Positions 1-8,085 of a stretch of 64,000 bases of DNA are shown here, in pieces; the stretch's first letter is position 1; every line of letters starts with the position of its first letter. The notes below the pieces were generated by a model, which did not search any database, was not told the DNA's origin, and saw only the letters and a list, made by a program, of their open reading frames with translations. Where the stretch lies: contig CASFBK010000005.1 in the NCBI GenBank assembly GCA_949292785.1, forward strand, positions 124,001 through 188,000. The letters are read 5' to 3'. Origin of the DNA: an uncultured Eubacteriales bacterium. GTDB taxonomy: Bacteria; Bacillota; Clostridia; Lachnospirales; Lachnospiraceae. Made by a program: the position numbers and the translations under genes.

Positions 1-602
1 CCGGCAAGATTTTCCTCTGCAATGGTAGTAAGAATTGCATTTTCCTCACTGATAGATTCATATACCTTATCCAGCTTCCTCTCCATGTAAATAGCAGTAG
101 CTCCCATCAGAATCATTGCTGCCAGTGGGATAAACGCCAATTTCCAATCCAGCGTAAACATGCAGTACAGTACAATAGATACATGAATAATTACTTCAAT
201 AATCAACATTCCAACGTAACCGAGAGCATTCCAGATACGGTCTACATCGTCTTTTACTCTCGCCATCAATTCCCCTGTATTTGTATCATCAAAATAATCC
301 ATGGATAAACTTTCAATATGGGAAAATAAATCCTTTCTCAGTCTGGACGCTATTTTGACACTAACAACATCAAATGTAAATTCTTTAAAATATCCCCCTA
401 GTGCCCTGCCAATTCCTATGATAAAAATAGTTGCAAGTAAACCGCCCAGTAATTCTATTTTTCCACCTATGATAACATCATCTACAATGCGTTTCGTAAT
501 CATGGGATATAGCATATCCAGTACGATTGCTGTTACCATACATGCGATTGCAAATACATAAGCATACCAGTATTTTGCTATGTATTTCAAGATTTTTTTC
601 AT
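1..602 (-). CDS. ABC exporter, membrane domain (partial, C-terminus off window)
   Basis: About 200 N-terminal residues of a fused permease-ATPase exporter are visible; the ATPase half lies beyond base 1. The start ATG at 600-602 follows a GGAGAAGGGA ribosome site. The sequence begins MKKILKYIAKYWYAYV and has several hydrophobic spans. The coupling-helix region reads SMDYFDDTNTGELMARV, the classic signature of the MdlB/LmrA-type ABC exporter membrane domain. These proteins pump drugs, lipids or peptides out of the cell, usually as dimers or heterodimers. It is preceded by a promoter, a leader peptide and an intrinsic terminator, so expression is probably controlled by attenuation, as is known for some antibiotic-inducible exporters. 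Substrate is unknown. Confidence 0.9.
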   Translation of the reverse strand, partial: MKKILKYIAKYWYAYVFAIACMVTAIVLDMLYPMITKRIVDDVIIGGKIELLGGLLATIFIIGIGRALGGYFKEFTFDVVSVKIASRLRKDLFSHIESLSMDYFDDTNTGELMARVKDDVDRIWNALGYVGMLIIEVIIHVSIVLYCMFTLDWKLAFIPLAAMILMGATAIYMERKLDKVYESISEENAILTTIAEENLA

Positions 603-708
603 ATCGTCCCTTCTCCTTCTGCCATTTTTCTTTTCTGTTTCCCCGATGATTTTTGCGTAAACAGAATTTTTATAATATTCCATGTTCCTTCTGCTTAATC
701 ACGCAAAA

Positions 709-740
709 AACCCCGTGGCAGATAAATCTACCACGGGGTT
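709..740 (-). terminator. Intrinsic terminator/attenuator ahead of the ABC exporter
   Basis: On the minus strand a perfect 10-bp stem (AACCCCGTGG / CCACGGGGTT) is followed at once by a T run. It lies between the leader peptide (830-907) and the exporter start (602), so it would stop transcription before the exporter unless bypassed. Upstream RNA can also form CCAATT/AATTGG and ATTTGT/ACAAAT pairs, which could be alternative structures. Confidence 0.88.
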
Positions 741-829
741 CTAGTCCGTAAGAATCCAATTTGTCCATTCTATTACAATACAAATCGGCGCATATTCTAT
801 TTTCATAATTGGAACCGAAATAAAATATG

Positions 830-907
830 CTATCTTCGTCTTATAACCATCGAGGTAAATTTCTGACTATTTGTTAAGTTGCCTGTTGTGTACGCTAAAT
901 TAATCAT
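830..907 (-). CDS. 25-residue leader peptide ending MVIRRR
   Basis: A short open frame of 25 codons starts at an ATG eight bases after GAGG and ends TAG. The peptide begins MINLAYTTGNLTNS and ends with three arginines. The CGAGGTAAA that holds its ribosome site (912-920) is perfectly complementary to TTTACCTCG inside the frame (851-859), so translation and RNA folding are coupled. It sits between a sigma-A-like promoter and the terminator at 709-740. By analogy with ribosome-mediated attenuators such as BmrB or erm leaders, stalling here would favour exporter expression. The Arg-x-Arg ending resembles macrolide-arrest motifs, but that is inference. It is too short for domain evidence. Confidence 0.62.
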   Translation of the reverse strand: MINLAYTTGNLTNSQKFTSMVIRRR

Positions 908-942
908 TACTTTTACCTCGCTTTCTTTAGATTTTAATTCAG

Positions 943-982
943 TTTACTAGTTTAGTAAATCATATCTGATAATATTTGTCAA
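943..982 (-). promoter_or_regulatory. Promoter and palindromic operator of the exporter leader
   Basis: A perfect -35 TTGACA (977-982) is followed 17 bp on by a weaker -10 TTTACT (954-959). The -10 lies inside a perfect inverted repeat TTTACTA/TAGTAAA (arms 943-949 and 953-959). The shape and spacing suit a MarR-type repressor, though no such gene is visible here. Confidence 0.65.
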
Positions 983-1192
983 CACTTTTTTCCAATATAT
1001 AGAAAATGCTGACTCATTCCATAAAGCTTTTCATCCACACCTGCAAATGCCAATTCTTCCAGATGGTATTCCTGCATAATTCCTCCACCTCTCCTTTGTA
1101 TCCCTCAAAAGTAAGGTAAGCAAGGCTATTCTGAATTGGTGCATATTGAGAAATAGAATATCGTCCCGGACCTCCGCCAATATCAAAGATTT
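979..1192 (-). pseudogene. SAM-dependent methyltransferase remnant
   Basis: The minus strand encodes KIFDIGGGPGRYSI, the glycine-rich SAM-binding motif I of a class I methyltransferase, then runs into unrelated or deleted sequence. A second frame gives a piece ending YGMSQHFLYIGKK, which resembles the C-terminal tail of the same kind of enzyme. The two parts are in different frames and the central fold is missing, so this is debris. Its last stop codon overlaps the -35 box of the downstream exporter promoter. The upstream edge abuts the stop of the Rpn-type pseudogene. Confidence 0.6.
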
Positions 1193-1913
1193 TACTTTCC
1201 TTTTATTCCATATTCTTTATAAAGTTTTTCGCGAAATTTCATATCACTGATTGCTCTTAGCAAGTCCTCATTCCTGGAATCCTTCAATAATTTTTCAGTC
1301 AATGCAGCAAACAATTCCTCCCCTTCTTTTCTTCCTTCTTTTCTTCCTTCCTCCATTCCCTGTTTTCTTCCTTCTTCTCTTCCTTCTTTTGAATATACCT
1401 GCCGCATAGACTCCTTAATTAATTGCATTTCTCTTTCTTCATCGTATTCAAAGATACTCATCTGAATCGCCTCCGCTTTATACCTGAGCAGGAAATCCTT
1501 TAGGACTCCCTGTTTTATACATTCATTTACCGCACACTCCACTGCTGCCTGGATATCCATAACAGCCGCATATTTCCGTACCTTAGTCACATAAATCATA
1601 TATTCCTGTAATGTTTTACACTTTTCTAATATTTCCTTATTTTTTCCTAGATTGATATTTAACATTATTGATGCTCATAAAGATTTAATTCCATATCAAA
1701 TACAAAAGAAATATCATTTTTCATATTCATATAAACAGCATTCTCTAATGTATTGACTTCCAGAGCCTCTGGATTATCATAATCCGTTTCGTTTACTGCA
1801 TTATACAAACTTAACAGTTCTTTTTTCTCACGGAACACTAATCGGAACAACTTATCCTTATACTTGTGCTCTACCTGCGGTGTTTCAATCATTAAATTTT
1901 CTTCTTCGTTCAT
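1192..1913 (-). pseudogene. Rpn-family nuclease/transposase, internally deleted
   Basis: Two abutting frames together look like one Rpn-type (PD-(D/E)XK, 'recombination-promoting nuclease/putative transposase') gene. Frame 1665-1913 has the N-terminal KYKDKLFRLVFREKKELLSL and stops after FDMELNLYEHQ. Frame 1192-1665 resumes at MLNINLGKNKEILEKC and ends with the usual charged EGREEGRKQGMEEGRKEG repeats. Intact members are about 300 residues or more; here roughly a hundred residues between the two halves, including most of the nuclease core, are missing and the frame shifts. The first part keeps a good ribosome site (AGGAGG upstream of 1913). Function is therefore likely lost. Confidence 0.8.
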
Positions 1914-2014
1914 ACATTTTCCTCCTTATTGTTGCAGGAGGCTTCTACAGAATCTCCTGCTTTTCATTTTTTGATGTGAATAAAAGCATGGATTTTCTGA
2001 AGTAAGAATCTTTA

Positions 2015-2094
2015 GAAAAAACAGATGGCAACATGCCTGGAATCTTAGAAAAATATGCTTTGTACATATTTTAGCATGTGTCATCTGTTTTCTC
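2015..2094. terminator. Large nested hairpin, terminator-like
   Basis: Outer arms AAACAGATGgcaaCATGC and GCATGtgtCATCTGTTT pair almost fully, and an inner AAAATATG/CATATTTT hairpin fills the loop. On the minus strand the stem is followed by a T-rich tract, so it can terminate transcripts of the antiporter. The size and nesting are unusual for a simple terminator and could also be a decayed mobile repeat. Confidence 0.6.
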
Positions 2095-2122
2095 AACTAT
2101 TTTTATTCCATTTCTAATATTT

Positions 2123-2290
2123 CTATTTTCCGGCTATCTCCTTATACTCCCTTATAACCGCTTCCATAATCTCAAGGGTTCGCAGCACATCCTCAGAATC
2201 TTCCAAAGAATGCCCCCTCAAACTGACGGTAAGAAATCCTTTGTTCCAGCAATCACCCGGCATGTTCCAGTCTTCATAAACAGTCATCAT
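2123..2290 (-). pseudogene. C-terminal gene remnant, family not recognised
   Basis: A 55-codon frame directly after the antiporter stop reads as plausible protein (VYEDWNMPGDCWNKGF, then SLEDSEDVLRTLEIMEAV) but has no ribosome site. It looks like the tail of a larger lost gene. Codon use is ordinary for the window. I do not recognise the family. Confidence 0.4.
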
Positions 2291-2294
2291 ACAA

Positions 2295-3215
2295 CTAACG
2301 CATTACTGCATATACCATATATCCTGCATACGCAAGTACACAAATAGCTCCTTCTATTCTGGAAGTCATTCCTTTTGTTTTTCCAAAAATCAACATCATT
2401 ATTGTTACCACGGTTAATACGCAGATGTCTACAAAGGATTCTCCGGTTGCTGCCATGGGAGAAAGTGTTCCTGACATTCCGAGGATAAATAGAATATTAA
2501 ACACACAGGAACCTACGGCATTTCCAAGGGCAAGTCCACTCTCTCCCTTTCTTGTTGCAACAATAGACGTAACCAGTTCCGGCAGAGAAGTTCCCACTGC
2601 TACAATCGTAAGTCCAATCAGGTTCTGGCTCAATCCAAAGTTTTCTGCAATTTTACTTGCATTATCCACAACCAAATCCCCGCCAAATACAACGGCTGCC
2701 AGACCTGCCACAATGAACACGATGCTCAACGCAGGACTCAAAACCTTTACCTCTTCGGTTTCTGTGGTACGATTCTTCATTCCTTCCCCTACTACAATAA
2801 TCATATATACCACAAAAAGAATGAAAAGAATAACGCCTTCTATTCTGGTAATTTTTAAATCAATTAAGAACAACAGCAGCAACGCACTGATTCCAATATT
2901 TACCGGCATATCACGCTTTAAGATGTCCTTATCTGTTGTTACGCCTTTCATCACTGCACAGACACCAACCACTACCAATAGATTAAAGATATTTGACCCG
3001 ATAATATTACTGATGGCAATATCATTATTGCCCGCTAGTCCTGCGGTGATGCTTACTGCCGCTTCCGGTGCACTGGTTCCCATTGCTACAATGGTAAGCC
3101 CGATTATCACAGAGGGAATCTTTAGCAGCTTTGCCACAGAGGAGCTTCCTTCTACAAAAAAATCTGCTCCCTTAATCAATAACACAAAACCTACAATTAA
3201 CCATACATACATCAT
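2295..3215 (-). CDS. Calcium/sodium antiporter (YrbG-type CaCA family)
   Basis: A 306-residue integral membrane protein of about ten spans, built from two homologous halves as in the cation/Ca2+ exchanger superfamily. The alpha repeats are visible as GTSAPEAAVSITAG in the first half and VAVGTSLPELVTS in the second, carrying the conserved acidic ion-binding residues. The start ATGATG at 3215 follows GAGAGGAAAAAG; a longer in-frame extension upstream runs into the riboswitch and is rejected. Family members exchange cytoplasmic Ca2+ (or other divalent cations) for Na+ or H+. Control by an Mn-type riboswitch suggests a manganese-export role here, which is inference. Confidence 0.93.
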   Translation of the reverse strand: MMYVWLIVGFVLLIKGADFFVEGSSSVAKLLKIPSVIIGLTIVAMGTSAPEAAVSITAGLAGNNDIAISNIIGSNIFNLLVVVGVCAVMKGVTTDKDILKRDMPVNIGISALLLLFLIDLKITRIEGVILFILFVVYMIIVVGEGMKNRTTETEEVKVLSPALSIVFIVAGLAAVVFGGDLVVDNASKIAENFGLSQNLIGLTIVAVGTSLPELVTSIVATRKGESGLALGNAVGSCVFNILFILGMSGTLSPMAATGESFVDICVLTVVTIMMLIFGKTKGMTSRIEGAICVLAYAGYMVYAVMR

Positions 3216-3257
3216 ATCTTTTTCCTCTCTTTCTGCAACAGAAGTTTTTTCCACGCA

Positions 3258-3313
3258 AAACGAGACTCCTATTGCATTTTTGTACAAAAATAAATGCAAT
3301 AAAAGTCTCGTTT
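3258..3313 (-). terminator. Riboswitch expression-platform terminator
   Basis: The strand AACGAGACT, which closes the riboswitch aptamer, also pairs with AGTCTCGTT 40 bases further on, with an inner ATTGCATTT/AAATGCAAT stem, followed by a short T run. Ligand binding that holds the aptamer strand would block this hairpin, which predicts an ON switch for the antiporter. Confidence 0.75.
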
Positions 3314-3392
3314 CTTAGAACACAGCCCGGTTTTGCAACGTGATGACGAACCGTGTTATATCCAGGGGATACAAACTACTCCCTTTTATTAT
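3303..3392 (-). ncRNA. yybP-ykoY (manganese) riboswitch aptamer
   Basis: The minus-strand leader of the antiporter has the conserved landmarks of the yybP-ykoY element in order: GGGAGTAG near 3376-3383, a central TTCGTCATCACG inside an AACACGG...CTGTGTT stem, and a closing AACGAGAC at 3305-3312. A TATAAT box lies just upstream (3388-3393). This class is established to sense Mn2+ and commonly controls TerC-like, P-type ATPase and cation exporter genes. Assigned from motif recall; a covariance search would settle it. Confidence 0.82.
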
Positions 3393-3448
3393 AACTAATA
3401 ATATCGGCATCGACTTTTTTCGTCAATCTTTTTTCCGCTAAAATTGTG

Positions 3449-4000
3449 TTAAGATTTGTAAATAATTCCTTTCGCCAGCTCTCCTGCTTTCTGTTCTGAC
3501 GTAAGATATGCTGTCAGTCTCAAAGCAAAAGGAATTGCAGTTCCCATTCCCCGGCTGGTAATGATATTTCCGGCTTCTGCAACTTCGTCAAAGACCACCT
3601 CTGCTCCCAGAAGCTTGTCCTCGAAGCCCGGATAACATGCTGCCTTTTTCCCTTTTAAAATTCCGTTTTCGCCAAGAACACTGGGGGCTGCACAAATTGC
3701 AGCTACCAGCTTTCCTGCTTCCGCGAATGCAGCTATCTGCTTCTTTACACCGTCATGCGCTCCAAGATTGGTGTTTCCCGGCATACCACCCGGAAGCACT
3801 ACACCATCCAAATTTTCAAAGGATACTTCTTCACAGAGTGCATCTGCCAGTACCGTAATCTTATGCGCCCCGTAAATCTCTTTTCTTCCCATAATGGAAA
3901 TCGTTGTAACCTCTACTCCTGCACGACGTAAAATGTCTACTACGGTCAGTCCTTCTATTTCCTCGAATCCGTCTGCTAAAAAAACTCCTATTTTTGCCAT
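3449..4000 (-). CDS. DJ-1/PfpI (YajL/ThiJ-type) family protein
   Basis: A 183-residue single-domain protein of the usual length for the DJ-1 family. The nucleophile elbow reads VAAICAAPSVLG, placing the reactive cysteine at residue 103, and the conserved glutamate lies in DGFEEIEG near residue 12-16. The PGGMPGNTNL segment is also typical. Members act as redox-sensing chaperones or as deglycase/glyoxalase-type enzymes; the old 'ThiJ thiazole monophosphate biosynthesis' label is not supported. The start has an AGGAGG site. It follows the GH13 operon by 73 bases and may be read from it. Confidence 0.9.
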   Translation of the reverse strand: MAKIGVFLADGFEEIEGLTVVDILRRAGVEVTTISIMGRKEIYGAHKITVLADALCEEVSFENLDGVVLPGGMPGNTNLGAHDGVKKQIAAFAEAGKLVAAICAAPSVLGENGILKGKKAACYPGFEDKLLGAEVVFDEVAEAGNIITSRGMGTAIPFALRLTAYLTSEQKAGELAKGIIYKS

Positions 4001-4073
4001 GATATTCCTCCTGTAACTATTTTATCATCCGCAACATACCCTTCCGTCACGTGATTTTCTTACATACAGAATA

Positions 4074-4715
4074 TCACTTTAGGTCATTCATGTCCATAAC
4101 TCCATCGCAATAATCATCTACATCAAACTCACGATTCTTATAATAATATTTCCGGTCCTCTTCTGTGATATAGCGTATTACCCTACATGGATTTCCCACC
4201 GCGATAGCATTGTCCGGAATATCTTTTGTTACCACACTTCCGGAACCAATTACTACATTATTCCCAATGTGTACCCCGGGGTTAATAACAGTACTTCCAC
4301 CAATCCAGACATTATCTCCAATCGTAATGCTGATTCCATATTCATATCCGGAATTCCGGGAATCGGGATGCACTGGATGTCCTGCTGTATAGATAGATAC
4401 GTTTGGAGCAATCTGTACATTCTCTCCGATTATCACTTTCCCAACATCCAGTATAACCAGATTGTAATTGGCAAAAAAGTTATTTCCAACTTCAATATTG
4501 GCCCCATAATCACAGTGGAATGGCTGTTCAATAAAAATGCTTTCTCCGCATTTTCCCACAATGCTTCGTATCAGCTTATCCTGTTCTTCTCCTTCCTCCG
4601 GAGATAACTGATTGTATCGGTAAATTTTCTTTTTATTTTCTCTGCGCTCTTCTGTTAATCCGTCCATCCACGCCTTGTAAGGCAGGCCATTTAACATTCT
4701 TTCTTTTTGATTCAT
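4074..4715 (-). CDS. Sugar O-acetyltransferase (maltose/galactoside type)
   Basis: A 213-residue left-handed beta-helix acetyltransferase. The N-terminal MNQKERMLNGLPYKA is the typical maltose acetyltransferase cap domain, followed by hexapeptide repeats and the catalytic-histidine region AGHPVHP. The C-terminal VGNPCRVIRYI is also family-typical. The enzyme transfers acetyl from acetyl-CoA to a hydroxyl of glucosyl or galactosyl sugars, perhaps as detoxification of accumulated sugars. It is the third gene of the GH13 operon (16 bases after the SnoaL-like gene), which fits a maltose or isomaltose substrate. Confidence 0.92.
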   Translation of the reverse strand: MNQKERMLNGLPYKAWMDGLTEERRENKKKIYRYNQLSPEEGEEQDKLIRSIVGKCGESIFIEQPFHCDYGANIEVGNNFFANYNLVILDVGKVIIGENVQIAPNVSIYTAGHPVHPDSRNSGYEYGISITIGDNVWIGGSTVINPGVHIGNNVVIGSGSVVTKDIPDNAIAVGNPCRVIRYITEEDRKYYYKNREFDVDDYCDGVMDMNDLK

Positions 4716-4731
4716 GCCTCTTTTCCTTTCC

Positions 4732-5124
4732 TTATGCGTTTAGTTTATTGACAATTTCCATATCCGGCCAATATCCCCAGGATTCTGTCACTTTTCCGTT
4801 TACCAGTTTAAAATGTTCCAATGCTTCAAAGGTAATTTTTTTCCCTGTGGGGGCAACTCCTGCGAATTCCCCCACATGAATTCCCTGAAATAAAATTCTT
4901 ACACCGACCAGACCATTTTCTTCAAATAAATCCAGTATCTCTACCTTTACTTGTTCGAAGGTCTTGGCTGCTCCTTTTAATATTTCAACTGCCTGTTTAT
5001 TGCTCTTTGCACCAGCCGGGCTATGGTCTAAATAGTCCTTTGAAAAATATTCCATCACAAAATCATAATCCTGCTCTTCATATGCTTTTTGAAAAAAAAC
5101 TTTTACGATTTCTTTATTGGTCAT
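4732..5124 (-). CDS. SnoaL-like ester cyclase family protein
   Basis: About 130 residues with an NTF2/SnoaL fold signature: YFSKDYLDHSPAGAKS near the N-terminus, then the ALEHFKLVNGKVTESW motif near the end. I chose the ATG at 5124, which follows GGGAG by six bases and lies 14 bases after the alpha-glucosidase stop; a longer start would overlap that gene. Members bind small ligands or isomerise them; the specific reaction is unknown. Position suggests co-expression with sugar catabolism. Confidence 0.8.
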   Translation of the reverse strand: MTNKEIVKVFFQKAYEEQDYDFVMEYFSKDYLDHSPAGAKSNKQAVEILKGAAKTFEQVKVEILDLFEENGLVGVRILFQGIHVGEFAGVAPTGKKITFEALEHFKLVNGKVTESWGYWPDMEIVNKLNA

Positions 5125-5138
5125 TTTTTCTCCCATCC

Positions 5139-6824
5139 CTACTCGCACTCCAATACAATTACTTCACAGCTTTCCAGCTCCAGCACATGCTCCGGCTTCT
5201 GTCCGCTTCCTGCTGATGTTTCTTCCTGATTTGATAAAAGAACACGCTTTACCGGATACTTCAGTTCCAGTTTCACCGGTGTTTTCCCAAAGTTTGCGGC
5301 TATCAGCATCCTTTTTTCATCATCCACACGGTAATATGCCATCACACTCTCGGTAGCCTCATATTCCGGAACAAATTCACCATAGGTAAATACTTCCTTG
5401 TATTCCTCAGATTTACGCAAAGCCGTCAGCTTTCGGTAATAATTCAATACGGAATCCGGCTGTGCTTCCTGACTTTCTACGTTAATTGCGGTGTAGTTGG
5501 AATTTACCTTAAGCCATGGGGTTCCTGTGGTAAATCCCGCATTTTCCTGATTGCTCCACTGTACCGGTGTTCTTGCGTTGTCTCGGCTCATTTTTCCACA
5601 TACCTTCAGTGCTTCCTCATTCGAAAGTCCTGCTTCTCTTGCTATATGATACTGATCCTTGGTACTGATGTCATCATACTCTTCGATGCTCTCCCAAACC
5701 GCATTCTGCATTCCAATTTCCTGTCCCTGGTAGATAAAGGGAATTCCACGCAGTAACAGACTTACCGTTCCAAGCATTTTGGTTCCGGCAGGTGTTCTTG
5801 CATACTCCGGCAGGAATCTGGACACGCCTCTTGGCTCATCATGATTTTCTATAATGTTTGCCTCAAATCCTGTTTTCTGTACCTCCAACTGGGAATTTAT
5901 TACTGTTTCCCGCCACTTTTTGAATTCCATCTCCGGCGCATCATACCACCCATGTTCTCCATCGCTTAAGCAGTGGGCGCTGAAATCAAATATCGTGGAA
6001 AAATGTCCGTTTTCTCCTATGAACTGAGGCAATTCTCCCTCTTTCATATTAAACACTTCTGCAACAGTAAAAGCATCATACTTTTTAAAGGTATGCTCCT
6101 TTAATTCTTCTAATAATTCTCCTACTCCCTCTGTGCTCTCTACCATCTTCCAGCAGCCAGCCATTCCGTCTGGTCCATCCGGTTCAAAATCCGGGAATTC
6201 CAGATTCTTTTTAATATTGATGATAGCGTCAATACGGAAACCTGCCAATCCCTTTTCCAGCCACCAGTTTATCATGTTGTAGATTTCCTGCTTCAGCTTC
6301 GGATTCTCCCAGTTTAAATCCGGCTGTTCCTTGGCAAACATATGCAGATAGTATTTATCGGTTCCCGGCACCGGCTCCCAGCAGCTTCCGCCAAAATAGG
6401 AACGGTAATTACTTGGAGGATTTCCATTTTTTCCTTTTCGGAAATAGAAGTAATCTGCATATTCCCCTTCCGGGTCTGCCAGGGCTTTCTGGAACCACTC
6501 ATGTTTATCGGAGCAATGGTTAATTACCAGGTCCATGATAATGTACATTCCTCTCTTCTTGGCTTCTGCCAGTAGTTCGTCAAACTCTTCCATGGTTCCA
6601 AATTCTGATGCAATAGAATAATAATCCGAAATATCATATCCCTGATCTACAAAAGGAGATTGATAAATAGGAGAGAGCCAGATAATATCAATTCCAAGCT
6701 CCTTCAAATAATCCAGCTTTGAAATAATTCCTCTAAGGTCTCCAATTCCATCTCCATTGGTATCCAAAAAGCTCTTTGGATAAATCTGATACGCTACTTT
6801 GTCATGCCACCATTTTCTTTCCAT
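5139..6824 (-). CDS. malL: Alpha-glucosidase / oligo-1,6-glucosidase (GH13)
   Basis: A 561-residue GH13 enzyme of the oligo-1,6-glucosidase size and order. The beginning WWHDKVAYQIYPKSFLDTNG is diagnostic. The nucleophile lies in GFRIDAI (Asp199), the acid/base in AEVFNM (Glu256), and the third carboxylate in ENHDEPR; DLVINHCSDKHEWF is conserved region I. It hydrolyses alpha-1,6 (and often alpha-1,4 or sucrose-type) glucosidic bonds of short oligosaccharides in the cytoplasm. It heads an operon with the SnoaL-like and acetyltransferase genes and is divergent from an AraC regulator, the likely activator. Exact specificity among isomaltose, maltose and trehalose-like substrates is not certain. 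Confidence 0.93.
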   Translation of the reverse strand: MERKWWHDKVAYQIYPKSFLDTNGDGIGDLRGIISKLDYLKELGIDIIWLSPIYQSPFVDQGYDISDYYSIASEFGTMEEFDELLAEAKKRGMYIIMDLVINHCSDKHEWFQKALADPEGEYADYFYFRKGKNGNPPSNYRSYFGGSCWEPVPGTDKYYLHMFAKEQPDLNWENPKLKQEIYNMINWWLEKGLAGFRIDAIINIKKNLEFPDFEPDGPDGMAGCWKMVESTEGVGELLEELKEHTFKKYDAFTVAEVFNMKEGELPQFIGENGHFSTIFDFSAHCLSDGEHGWYDAPEMEFKKWRETVINSQLEVQKTGFEANIIENHDEPRGVSRFLPEYARTPAGTKMLGTVSLLLRGIPFIYQGQEIGMQNAVWESIEEYDDISTKDQYHIAREAGLSNEEALKVCGKMSRDNARTPVQWSNQENAGFTTGTPWLKVNSNYTAINVESQEAQPDSVLNYYRKLTALRKSEEYKEVFTYGEFVPEYEATESVMAYYRVDDEKRMLIAANFGKTPVKLELKYPVKRVLLSNQEETSAGSGQKPEHVLELESCEVIVLECE

Positions 6825-7009
6825 GTTTCTACCTCTTTTCTTATCTTTCCTGAAATTTTTTCTACTGTTTCATTCTCTGTTGAGATATTTTGTTCTTTGT
6901 ATTATACTGCTATTATAAATACTGATTTTTATTTTTTCTTGCAATATATTTGCCTTTTATAACACAATACTGCTCATTTCAAAAAAAAGCACAAAAGGAG
7001 AGAAAATCT

Positions 7010-7891
7010 ATGAAAAAGCTTCATTCACTTGCGTTAGAACAAAAGGAAGATGCCAAACACGGCGAAGCCTTTTTCCCGGTACAAAAGTATGTTACCAATC
7101 TAAAACCCGACTATCCGGTCGTCACTACCCATTGGCATGAAGAAGCAGAATTTACTCTGATTACCGCAGGACAGGCAGATTATCAGATTGACTTGATGGA
7201 TTATCCGGTGAAAACCGGCGACCTTTTGTTTATCCCGCCACTGATACTTCATTCTATTTCATTGAATGAAAGCCCGAAAATCACTTCCGAAACCTACGTG
7301 TTTCACATGAATTTTTTAGGTGGGAATTCTACAGACATCTGCTCTACCCAATACCTGACTCCGCTGATGAATCAGGAATTTTCCATGCCCTATCTGATAA
7401 AAAAAGAGCATCCTGCCTATGCTTCCCTGCGAAAAATCTTTAATCAGATAAATTCTTTGTATCGTGAATCTGTTGCCGGATATGAACTTGCACTAAAAGC
7501 GTTATTTCTACAGACTATATTTTTGTTGTTACAATACAGTGAGCGAAATCTTATTTCTGATACCGGCACCTCCTCTGCTAAGCTGAAACAAGTGCTTGAC
7601 TATATCGAACTTCACTATGGGGAAAATATTTCGGTTTCAGACCTGGCAAAGCTGTGTTACTTCAGCGACTATCATTTTATGCGTTTTTTTAAAAAACACA
7701 TGAACATGACCTGTGTGGAATATATCAATAACCTGCGATTAGAAAAATCGGTAGAACTTTTTGAACAAGGCAACTCTTCGATTCTGGATGTTTCCTTATC
7801 TACCGGATTTCATAATCTGTCCTATTTTCACAAGGTATTTAAACGCAAATACCATATGACGCCAAAAGCTTTCTTAAAACAGTTGGAGTAA
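7010..7891 (+). CDS. AraC-family transcriptional regulator (cupin sensor)
   Basis: 293 residues, starting at ATG 7010 after AAAAGGAGAG; the upstream in-frame ATG at 6950 lacks a ribosome site. The N-terminal half is a cupin-like sugar sensor (THWHEEAEFTLITAG, residues about 40-55, then GDLLFIPPLILHSI). The C-terminal hundred residues carry the double helix-turn-helix with YFSDYHFMRFFKKHM and SLSTGFHNLSYFHKVFKRK. Divergent placement from the GH13 operon, with about 185 bases between starts, suggests it senses the oligosaccharide and activates that operon. Confidence 0.92.
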   Translation: MKKLHSLALEQKEDAKHGEAFFPVQKYVTNLKPDYPVVTTHWHEEAEFTLITAGQADYQIDLMDYPVKTGDLLFIPPLILHSISLNESPKITSETYVFHMNFLGGNSTDICSTQYLTPLMNQEFSMPYLIKKEHPAYASLRKIFNQINSLYRESVAGYELALKALFLQTIFLLLQYSERNLISDTGTSSAKLKQVLDYIELHYGENISVSDLAKLCYFSDYHFMRFFKKHMNMTCVEYINNLRLEKSVELFEQGNSSILDVSLSTGFHNLSYFHKVFKRKYHMTPKAFLKQLE

Positions 7892-7995
7892 AATTTTTCG
7901 AGGTACAAACCATTTTGAAAAGTTACCGAAAATTTCCATTATATTTTTTTTATCTTTGCAGATAATAACACCATGATAAGCGACAACATTTTGAA

Positions 7996-8041
7996 AAGGA
8001 CATCATTCTTAAGGAATGAGCCGATTCGGAATGATGTCCTT
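7996..8041. terminator. Perfect 13-bp hairpin between AraC gene and spore gene
   Basis: Arms AAGGACATCATTC (7996-8008) and GAATGATGTCCTT (8029-8041) pair perfectly around a 20-base loop. It is well placed to end the AraC transcript, but neither side has a strong T run, so it might instead be a leader structure for the spore protein mRNA. Confidence 0.5.
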
Positions 8042-8085
8042 ATCAAAACAAAAAAATAAAAGAGAAAAATTTGGAGGTGAATCAC

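Noticed and set aside
2425-3318. Long plus-strand open frame opposite the cation antiporter
   Set aside because: It is the complement of a clear membrane-protein gene and has low-complexity composition with no ribosome site.
7960-8085. Sigma-G promoter for the spore protein gene
   Set aside because: CATGATA fits the -10 but there is no matching -35 at the right spacing and a hairpin lies between; not claimed as a feature.
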